Positions 1 through 4,189 of a DNA stretch of 6,368 nucleotides are shown here, one piece after another; positions within the stretch are counted from its first letter, which is position 1; every line of letters begins with the position of its first letter. The notes under the pieces are model-generated. The model did not search any database, was not told where the DNA came from, and saw only the letters and a program-made list of their open reading frames with translations. A program made the translations under genes and the position numbers. Origin of the DNA: Thermoplasmata archaeon (lineage in GTDB: Archaea; Thermoplasmatota; Thermoplasmata; Lutacidiplasmatales; UBA184). Location of the stretch: contig JAJZGO010000088.1 of the NCBI GenBank assembly GCA_021798415.1, forward strand, positions 1 to 6,368, written 5' to 3'.

Positions 1-1
1 G

Positions 2-472
2 TACGCGTTCGCCCTCTCCCACGGTGAGGAGGGCCTCAAGCACGTGGCCCGACGCTCGGTCCTCAACTCGAATTACACCGCGGCGCGGCTCGGGAAACTC
101 TTGCCGCGTCCGTTCCGCACGCTCGTGAAGCACGAGTTCGTCCTCTCGGGGGCTCCCCTCAAGGAGCGGGGGGTCCGGACGCTCGACCTCGCGAAGCGGC
201 TCCTCGACGAGGGGGTCCACGCGCCGACGGTCTACTTCCCGACGCTCGTGGAAGAGTCGATCATGGTCGAGCTTCCCGAGACCGAGAGCAAGCGGGAGCT
301 CGACGCGTTCGTCGCGGCGTTCGAACGGGCGGTCGGCGACACGGCCGAGAACCTGCACGCGGCGCCGCGATCGCTCGCGGTCCGCCGCGTCGACGAGGTC
401 CGGGCCGCGCGCGAGCCCCTCCTCTCCTGGAAGGACCTCCGGGACGCGGGCGCAAAGGCTGAAACCCCGTAG
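2..472 (+). CDS. gcvPB: Glycine dehydrogenase (decarboxylating) subunit 2, C-terminal part
   Basis: This is the last ~156 residues of a gene that begins before the window; the reading frame is open from base 2 to the TAG at 470-472. GcvPB pairs with GcvPA to form the PLP-dependent P-protein of the glycine cleavage system, which decarboxylates glycine and passes the aminomethyl group to the lipoyl arm of GcvH in the cytoplasm. Family signatures visible here are VLNSNY, KHEFVLSG, KERGVRTLDLAKRLLDEG, APTVYFPTLVEE and the PETESKRELDAF block, followed by the usual RRVDEVRAAR tail. The PLP-binding lysine region of the family lies upstream, outside the window. The separate GcvPA/GcvPB form is typical of archaea and many thermophilic bacteria, in contrast to the single-chain P-protein of E. 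coli. An internal GTG at 44 is not the start. The next gene begins 17 bases after the stop, suggesting one transcript. Identification is firm. Confidence 0.95.
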   Translation, partial: YAFALSHGEEGLKHVARRSVLNSNYTAARLGKLLPRPFRTLVKHEFVLSGAPLKERGVRTLDLAKRLLDEGVHAPTVYFPTLVEESIMVELPETESKRELDAFVAAFERAVGDTAENLHAAPRSLAVRRVDEVRAAREPLLSWKDLRDAGAKAETP

Positions 473-489
473 CGACTCAAGGCCGGGCC

Positions 490-1599
490 ATGAAGGCCCG
501 TGTGGAGAAGATCTTCCGCCGCCTCGACCCGCAACCGGACGCGCTCATCCTCGCGAACGCGGTCGACCCGCACCTCGACCAGACGTTCTTCTACGTCTTC
601 GACGTGCCGAGCGGCCTCTTCGAGGGCTCGGTCGCGGTCGCGCATCCCGACGGCCGCCTCGACGTCCTCAGCTCGCCCCTCGAGGCCGAGAGCGCCCGGG
701 CCGCCGCGAAGAGGGACCCCTCGGTCACGGTGCACGTGGTCGCTCGGGGGGACGAGACCGACCAGACGGTGAAGAAGCTCGTCGGGAGCTCGACGAACCT
801 CGCCCTCGACTACCGGGAGCTCACGCACGAATGGTTCGCGCGGCTCGACAAGCTCCTTCCGCAGGCGAAGTGGGTCGACGGCTCGAACGCGATCCGCGGC
901 GCCCGAGTGACGAAGGACGCCGGCGAGATCGAGAAGCTCCGCCGAGCGGCCGAGATCGGCTCCGAGGTCGGCCGGGAGATCCCGTCGATCCTCCGCGCGG
1001 GCATGACGGAAACGGAGCTCGCCGCGGAGATGGAATTCCGGATGAACCGCCACGGTGCGAACGGACGCTCGTTCTCCACGATCGTCGCGTTCGGGGCGCA
1101 CGGCGCCGAGCCCCACTACCAGCCCTCGGCGAGCGCCCTCGCCTCCGGCGATTCGATCGTCTGCGACTTCGGCGCCTACTACCAGCGCTACGCGAGCGAC
1201 ATCACGCGCTCCTACCACTTCGGCCGCCGCGACGACGAGCTCAAGAAGGTCCACGAGACCGTCGAAGCGGCCCAGCGAGCGGCGCTCGACGCGGTCCGCC
1301 CCGGCGTTCCGGGCAAGGAGATCCACCTCGCCGCCGAGCGCGTGATCGACGCCTCGCCCTGGAAGGGCCGATTGATCCACGGTGTCGGCCACTCGATCGG
1401 GCTCGTCGTCCACGACGGGTGGGGCTACGGCCCGCAGGTCGACGACCCCCTCGAAGAGGGGATGGCGATCACCGTGGAGCCGGGGATCTACCTGCCCGGG
1501 AAGGGCGGCGTCCGGATCGAGGACGATATCGTCGTCACGCGCGACGGCTTCGAGTTCCTGACGACGGCGCCTCGCGGGTACATCGAGGTCCCGGCGTGA
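490..1599 (+). CDS. pepQ: M24 family Xaa-Pro peptidase (prolidase / aminopeptidase P type)
   Basis: A 369-residue metallopeptidase of the pita-bread M24 family, expected to cleave Xaa-Pro dipeptides or remove N-terminal residues before proline in the cytoplasm. Residues 1-~135 form the creatinase-like N-terminal domain; ~140-369 form the catalytic domain. All five expected metal ligands are present: Asp226 (CDFGAYY), Asp237 (SDITRSYHFG), His301 (HGVGHSIGL), Glu330 (VEPGIYLPGKGG) and Glu344 (VRIEDD). His209 (AEPHYQPS) and His308 (VVHDG) sit where the substrate-pocket histidines of the family lie. Length matches the usual 350-370 residues. The ATG at 490 has a weak AAGG Shine-Dalgarno element at 479-482. 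The stop overlaps the start of the phosphofructokinase gene. Whether it acts as a dipeptidase (PepQ) or a longer-substrate aminopeptidase (PepP) cannot be told from sequence; the symbol is therefore tentative. Confidence 0.93.
   Translation: MKARVEKIFRRLDPQPDALILANAVDPHLDQTFFYVFDVPSGLFEGSVAVAHPDGRLDVLSSPLEAESARAAAKRDPSVTVHVVARGDETDQTVKKLVGSSTNLALDYRELTHEWFARLDKLLPQAKWVDGSNAIRGARVTKDAGEIEKLRRAAEIGSEVGREIPSILRAGMTETELAAEMEFRMNRHGANGRSFSTIVAFGAHGAEPHYQPSASALASGDSIVCDFGAYYQRYASDITRSYHFGRRDDELKKVHETVEAAQRAALDAVRPGVPGKEIHLAAERVIDASPWKGRLIHGVGHSIGLVVHDGWGYGPQVDDPLEEGMAITVEPGIYLPGKGGVRIEDDIVVTRDGFEFLTTAPRGYIEVPA
1585..1589 (+). promoter_or_regulatory. Shine-Dalgarno site deciding the pfkA start
   Basis: GAGGT lies inside the last codons of the prolidase gene, six bases before the GTG at 1596. 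It supports a GTG start that overlaps the upstream stop, rather than any of the earlier in-frame starts. Confidence 0.65.
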
Positions 1600-2618
1600 G
1601 GTTCGGCGTCCTGACCGGCGGCGGCGACTGCCCCGGGCTCAACGCCGCCGTCCGCGCGGTCGTGCTACGGGCCGCGAGGTCCGGCCACGCGACCGTCGGC
1701 TTCCTCGACGGCTGGAAGGGAGTACGCGACGACCAGAGCCGAGCGCTCGCCCCGGCGGACGTCGCGGGGATCCTCGGCCGCGGAGGGACGATCCTCGGAA
1801 GCTCCCGGACGAACCCCTTCGCGAGTCCGGAGGACGCCGAGAAGGTCCTCGCGACCCTCGCGCGCCAGCGTATCGACGCGCTCGTCGCGATCGGCGGGGA
1901 CGACACGCTCTCCGCCGCCCGCGAGCTCCACCGCCGCGGCGGCCGGGTCGTCGGGGTCCCGAAGACGATGGACAACGACGTCGCCGGGACCGACTGGACG
2001 TTCGGCTTCCATTCCGCGAGCGAGGTCGCGCTCGACGCCCTCGAGCGCCTGCGCGACACCGCCGACAGCCACCACCGCGCGGTCGTCCTCGAGGTCATGG
2101 GTCGGCACGCCGGCTGGGTCGCCCTCGCGACCGGTCTCGCCGGAGGGGCCGACGCGACGCTCCTCCCCGAAGAGCCATACGTCGAGGCGACGCTCCTCGA
2201 CCGGGTCCGTCGGGCGGTCGCCGCGCGCGGCTACGCGCTGGTCGTCGCGAGCGAAGGGATCGACCTCGGCCCCCAGCGCGGCTCGACCGGGGGACGCGAC
2301 GAGTTCGGCCACGAGCTCCTTGGCGAACGGGAGGTCGGGGCGGAGCTGGCCCGACGCATCCAGGCGGCGACCGGCATCGAGAGCCGGAGCGCCCAGATCG
2401 GCCACATCCAGCGCGGCGGTGCCCCGGTCCTGTTCGACCGCATCCTCGCGACCCGTCTCGGGGCGTGCGCGGTCGACCTCGCGCTCTCGGACCACTTCGG
2501 AGAGGTCGCGGTCCTACAGGGGCCCCGGGTCGTGGGGATCTCTCTCGACGAGGCCGTCGGCTCCTCGAAGGTCGTGACCCCGGACTGGGTCGACCTCCTC
2601 CACACGTTCGACGCGTGA
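1596..2618 (+). CDS. pfkA: PfkA-family 6-phosphofructokinase, probably pyrophosphate-dependent
   Basis: This 340-residue enzyme of the PFK-A fold phosphorylates fructose 6-phosphate to the 1,6-bisphosphate. Motifs in order: GGGDCPGLNA (8-17, phosphoryl-donor loop), GTILGSSRTNP (64-74), IGGDDTLSAA (99-108), VPKTMDNDVAGTD (121-133, catalytic Asp126), VMGRHAGW (167-174) and GHIQRGGAPVLFDRILA (269-285, sugar-phosphate binding). In E. coli PfkA (ATP-using) the positions equivalent to Asp103 and Lys123 are both glycine; Asp plus Lys is the signature known from PPi-dependent enzymes, so PPi is the likely donor and the step may be reversible. The frame is open far upstream, but homology begins exactly at the GTG at 1596, which has a GAGGT ribosome binding site at 1585-1589. 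This GTG overlaps the upstream TGA as GTGA, implying translational coupling. Family assignment is firm; donor use is inferred. Confidence 0.94.
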   Translation: MRFGVLTGGGDCPGLNAAVRAVVLRAARSGHATVGFLDGWKGVRDDQSRALAPADVAGILGRGGTILGSSRTNPFASPEDAEKVLATLARQRIDALVAIGGDDTLSAARELHRRGGRVVGVPKTMDNDVAGTDWTFGFHSASEVALDALERLRDTADSHHRAVVLEVMGRHAGWVALATGLAGGADATLLPEEPYVEATLLDRVRRAVAARGYALVVASEGIDLGPQRGSTGGRDEFGHELLGEREVGAELARRIQAATGIESRSAQIGHIQRGGAPVLFDRILATRLGACAVDLALSDHFGEVAVLQGPRVVGISLDEAVGSSKVVTPDWVDLLHTFDA

Positions 2619-2619
2619 C

Positions 2620-2623
2620 GGAG
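2620..2623 (+). promoter_or_regulatory. Shine-Dalgarno site deciding the mtnA start
   Basis: GGAG lies six bases before the ATG at 2630, in the short gap after the pfkA stop. It favours this ATG over the GTG at 2615, which has no comparable element before it. Confidence 0.55.
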
Positions 2624-2629
2624 CGGGCG

Positions 2630-3622
2630 ATGTCGGTGCGGGCCCTCTGGTTCCGTGACGGAACGCTCTTCCTGCTGGACCAGCGTGAGCTTCCCGCGAA
2701 GACGGTCGTGCGGCGCCTCACGCGCGTCGGCGAGGTCGCGAACGCGATCCGGACCATGGCCGTTCGGGGCGCGCCGTCGATCGGCGTGGCCGCGGCCTAC
2801 GGCATGGCGCTCGCCGCGCGGCGGGGACGCTCGACCCCGGCCGCGGCCGCCCGTCTCCTCGGTGCCACCCGCCCGACCGCGTACGACCTCTTCGTCGGGA
2901 TCGACACCGTGAAGGCGGCGTGGGAGGCCGGCGCGGACCCGCTCGCCGCAGCGGACGCCTACCGGGAGCGGGTCGTCGACGAGTGCCACCGGATCGGCAC
3001 GTCGGGCGCCCCGCTCCTCGCGAAGGCCCGGCGCGTGCTGACGCACTGCAACGCCGGGGCGCTCGCGACCGTGGAATGGGGGACGGCGCTCGCGCCGATC
3101 CGCGTCGCACGCGACCGGGGCGCCCACCTCTTCGTCTGGGTCGACGAGACCCGCCCCCTCCTCCAGGGGGCCCGTCTCACCGCCTGGGAGCTCGGGCGCG
3201 AGCGGATCCCGCACGCGATCATCGCCGACAACGCCGCCGGCCACTACCTCGCGCGAGGGGAGGTCGACGCCGTCATCGTCGGCGCGGACCGGATCGCGCG
3301 CAACGGCGACTTCGCGAACAAGATCGGGACGTACGAGAAAGCGGTCGTCGCCCACGAGAACGGCGTGCCGTTCTACGTCGCGGCGCCGTGGAGCACGTTC
3401 GACGCACGCCGCCCCGACGGCCGGTCGATCCCCGTCGAGGAGCGCAGCGAGTCGGAGGTCCTTCGGATCGGCGGCCGCCGGCTCGCTCCCGAGCGCAGCC
3501 GCGCGCGCAACCCCGCGTTCGACGTGACGCCGGCGAGGTACGTGACCGCGTTCGTCACTCCGAACGGGGTCGTCCGACCGCCGGCGCTCGCGAAAGCGCT
3601 CGCGCGCGCGGTCCCGTCGTAG
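2630..3622 (+). CDS. mtnA: S-methyl-5-thioribose-1-phosphate isomerase
   Basis: A 330-residue enzyme of the MtnA/eIF2B-alpha superfamily that converts 5-methylthioribose 1-phosphate to 5-methylthioribulose 1-phosphate in methylthioadenosine (MTA) recycling. The MtnA-specific blocks are all present: LLDQRELP (15-22), AVRGAPSIGVAAAYG (44-58), RPTAYDLF (81-88), LTHCNAGALAT (137-147) with catalytic Cys140, DETRPLLQGARLTAWEL (172-188), VGADRIARNGDFANKIGTY (217-235) with catalytic Asp220, and FYVAAPWSTFD and VEERSESEV. These separate it from eIF2B subunits and from archaeal ribose-1,5-bisphosphate isomerase, which lack the QGARLTAWEL block in this form. Start: the ATG at 2630 has GGAG at 2620-2623, six bases away; a GTG at 2615 overlapping the upstream TGA is possible but lacks such a site. 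It lies 11 bases after pfkA, last in the operon. No other MTA-salvage gene is visible in the window. Confidence 0.94.
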   Translation: MSVRALWFRDGTLFLLDQRELPAKTVVRRLTRVGEVANAIRTMAVRGAPSIGVAAAYGMALAARRGRSTPAAAARLLGATRPTAYDLFVGIDTVKAAWEAGADPLAAADAYRERVVDECHRIGTSGAPLLAKARRVLTHCNAGALATVEWGTALAPIRVARDRGAHLFVWVDETRPLLQGARLTAWELGRERIPHAIIADNAAGHYLARGEVDAVIVGADRIARNGDFANKIGTYEKAVVAHENGVPFYVAAPWSTFDARRPDGRSIPVEERSESEVLRIGGRRLAPERSRARNPAFDVTPARYVTAFVTPNGVVRPPALAKALARAVPS

Positions 3623-3645
3623 GGGGACCCGCCCCCGCACCCCCC

Positions 3646-3801
3646 CTAGAGGAGGGAGAGCAGGGGCCGGCCGAGAAAGTGTTCGGTGTTGCGGAGCGCC
3701 GTCCCCAGGGTCGCGGTCACGTCGACCCCGAGGTGGTGCAGGGCGAGCACCAGGCCGAGAACGGCCAGAACCGTGGCGAGCCATCCGGAGGTTGCGCTCA
3801 T
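3646..3801 (-). CDS. Small single-span membrane protein, function unknown
   Basis: I do not recognise this 51-residue protein. The chain starts MSATSGW, has a hydrophobic membrane-spanning stretch at about residues 7-22 (WLATVLAVLGLVLAL), a His-His pair at 22-23, then GVDVTATLGTAL, which could form an amphipathic helix, and ends with a hydrophobic LGRPLLSLL. Support that it is real: the ATG (3801-3799) is preceded by GAGGTG six bases upstream, and a TATA-like TTTATGTA lies at 3851-3844, which would place transcription start near 3822 and give a ~20-base leader just holding the ribosome site. The frame extends upstream to 3984 but that part is Arg-rich with no gene-like features and would cross the promoter. 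It converges on mtnA with 23 bases between stops. An accessory membrane peptide is possible; function cannot be inferred. Confidence 0.66.
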   Translation of the reverse strand: MSATSGWLATVLAVLGLVLALHHLGVDVTATLGTALRNTEHFLGRPLLSLL

Positions 3802-3807
3802 CGTTCC

Positions 3808-3813
3808 CACCTC
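3808..3813 (-). promoter_or_regulatory. Shine-Dalgarno site of the 51-residue small gene
   Basis: On the minus strand this reads GAGGTG, a strong complement to the 3' end of archaeal 16S rRNA, six bases before the ATG at 3801. It is the best ribosome binding site in the window and is what fixes the start of the small gene. Confidence 0.7.
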
Positions 3814-3843
3814 GATCGCGGAGGAAGAGAGCCGGCGACGCGC

Positions 3844-3851
3844 TACATAAA
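3844..3851 (-). promoter_or_regulatory. TATA-like box (box A) for the small membrane protein gene
   Basis: The minus strand reads TTTATGTA, an island of seven A/T bases out of eight in a very GC-rich region and close to the archaeal box A consensus. Its centre is about 46 bases before the ATG, so initiation ~26 bases downstream would fall near 3822, leaving room for the GAGGTG site. No clear purine-rich BRE is seen on its upstream side. The promoter role is inferred. Confidence 0.55.
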
Positions 3852-3908
3852 CGACCGCTTCGACTGGCAACCCGGGTCGCCGGTCCCCGAGGAATACGGC
3901 CGGCCGAA

Positions 3909-3928
3909 CGCGGGCGCGTGCGCCCGCG
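3909..3928. repeat. Perfect 8-bp inverted repeat with 4-base loop
   Basis: Arms CGCGGGCG and CGCCCGCG pair fully around CGTG. It is followed, with overlap, by a 16-base perfect palindrome at 3925-3940. In such GC-rich DNA short inverted repeats arise easily, so this may be a protein-binding site, a hairpin or chance. Confidence 0.5.
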
Positions 3929-3940
3929 CGCCGGCGCGCG
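3925..3940. repeat. 16-base perfect palindrome (CG-rich)
   Basis: CGCGCGCCGGCGCGCG reads the same on both strands. It lies about 75 bases upstream of the small gene's box A and about 80 bases before the tRNA gene, so it could serve as an operator for either; low complexity makes chance a real alternative. Confidence 0.45.
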
Positions 3941-3993
3941 AGCACTTTGAACCGCGCCGCCCGGCTCGGCCCGGTTGGTCGCAAGGTTGATAG

Positions 3994-4014
3994 GTGGGGG
4001 CGAGTAGCCCCCGC
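3994..4014 (+). repeat. Hairpin directly upstream of tRNA-Asp
   Basis: The core arms GGGGGC (3996-4001) and GCCCCC (4007-4012) pair perfectly around a GAGTA loop, extended by one G-T and one G-C pair. It ends five bases before the tRNA 5' end. If transcribed it would form part of the tRNA leader seen by RNase P; otherwise it lies between promoter and gene. Role unknown. Confidence 0.5.
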
Positions 4015-4019
4015 GGGTT

Positions 4020-4123
4020 GCCCTGGTAGTCTAGTGGTCTAGGATGTAGGTCTGTCGAGCCTGCGACTCGGGTTCGAAGGTGTCGGGGGCCCGCCCCCCG
4101 ACCCGGAACTCCCGACCAGGGCG
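4020..4123 (+). tRNA. tRNA-Asp (GTC) with a 31-base intron in the T loop
   Basis: All arms can be drawn. Acceptor stem: 4020-4026 GCCCTGG with 4116-4122 CCAGGGC (7 of 7 pairs). T8, A9 follow. D stem: 4029-4032 GTCT with 4042-4045 GGAT, D loop AGTGGTCTA carrying A14, G18-G19 and A21. Anticodon stem: 4047-4051 with 4059-4063; loop 4052-4058 CTGTCGA with anticodon GTC at 4054-4056 (aspartate). Variable loop: four bases. T stem: 4068-4072 TCGGG with 4111-4115 CCCGA (5 of 5). Discriminator: G at 4123, as expected for tRNA-Asp; CCA is not encoded (CC then T follows). The T loop is broken after TTCGAA by 31 extra bases; removing 4079-4109 gives TTCGAAT and a mature 73-base tRNA. Without allowing for a non-canonical intron, the 3' half would look broken, but the perfect acceptor and T stems argue that the gene is functional. 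Confidence 0.92.
4079..4109 (+). other. Archaeal tRNA intron at position 59/60 (bulge-helix-bulge)
   Basis: The insertion folds into a near-canonical archaeal splice motif. The outer exon helix is the T stem. The central 4-bp helix is TTCG (4073-4076) with CGGA (4104-4107), including one G-T pair. The two 3-base bulges are AAG (4077-4079) and ACT (4108-4110). On the intron side comes G4080-C4103, an unpaired T4081, then eight consecutive pairs (4082-4089 with 4095-4102) closed by a 5-base loop. Cutting after the second base of each bulge, the known rule for the archaeal endonuclease, removes exactly 4079-4109 and leaves a canonical T loop. Usual archaeal introns sit at 37/38 in the anticodon loop; T-loop introns are known mainly from Thermoproteales. 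Splicing is inferred from structure. Confidence 0.87.
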
Positions 4124-4124
4124 C

Positions 4125-4143
4125 CTCCCCGGCCGGGCGGGAG
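4125..4143 (+). repeat. Hairpin just after tRNA-Asp
   Basis: CTCCC (4125-4129) pairs with GGGAG (4139-4143) around a GC-rich 9-base loop, one base after the discriminator base. It could help 3' end formation of the tRNA transcript, but no T run follows, so it is not a convincing archaeal terminator. Confidence 0.3.
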
Positions 4144-4160
4144 CGCCGGCCCCGTGGACC

Positions 4161-4168
4161 TATTATCT
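4161..4168 (+). promoter_or_regulatory. TATA-like box upstream of uppS
   Basis: TATTATCT is the only AT-rich island between the tRNA and uppS. Its centre is ~26 bases before the in-frame GTG at 4190, the spacing expected for a leaderless archaeal transcript. If it is a promoter, the earlier GTG at 4154 cannot be the start of the protein made from this transcript. Confidence 0.45.
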
Positions 4169-4189
4169 CTCGGCGTCGCTTCGTGGGTC

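Larger units (their letters stand above)
3853..4019. other. Non-coding stretch between two divergent starts, rich in inverted repeats
   Basis: This stretch separates the small minus-strand gene's promoter from the tRNA gene. I see no credible coding region in it. It contains an 8-bp perfect hairpin (3909-3928), an overlapping 16-base palindrome (3925-3940), an AT-richer spot around 3943-3951 (ACTTTGAAC), a weak candidate tRNA promoter element around 3981-3993 (GCAAGGTTGATAG), and a hairpin at 3994-4014 directly before the tRNA. The tRNA promoter must lie here, but no element matches box A well. Confidence 0.6.

Noticed and set aside
232..1413. Long minus-strand open frame opposite gcvPB and the prolidase gene
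   Set aside because: It is an antisense shadow caused by high GC; its protein is an Arg/Asp/Glu-rich chain with no motif, while both plus-strand genes are certain.
831..1595. Upstream extension of the phosphofructokinase frame
   Set aside because: This part is a shadow inside the prolidase gene; enzyme homology begins at the GTG at 1596 with a good ribosome site.
2465..2629. Upstream extension of the mtnA frame
   Set aside because: It overlaps the conserved end of pfkA and is Arg/Gly-rich; MtnA proteins begin close to the ATG at 2630.
2630..3622. mtnA read as eIF2B-like factor or ribose-1,5-bisphosphate isomerase
   Set aside because: The QGARLTAWEL, GADRIARNGDFANKIGTY and HCNAG blocks together match MtnA closely, whereas the related families differ in these blocks.
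3622..3636. GGGGG-ACCCG-CCCCC hairpin at the end of mtnA as a terminator
   Set aside because: Only five pairs, and no T run on either strand; in this base composition it is weak evidence.
2231..3784. 517-residue minus-strand open frame across pfkA, mtnA and the intergenic region
   Set aside because: Low-complexity Arg/Pro/Gly/Asp-rich translation opposite two well-supported genes; no domain signature.
3802..3984. N-terminal extension of the small minus-strand gene to 112 residues
   Set aside because: Arg/Ala-rich with no features; the GAGGTG site and the TATA-like box both point to the ATG at 3801.
2920..3990. 356-residue plus-strand frame overlapping mtnA and the intergenic region
   Set aside because: Out of frame with mtnA, Arg/Pro-rich throughout, and it crosses the small gene and its promoter without any recognisable motif.
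4020..4123. Broken tRNA pseudogene or split tRNA
   Set aside because: The full 3' part follows within 31 bases, all stems pair perfectly or with ordinary G-T pairs, and the insertion has a proper splice motif, so an intron explains it better.
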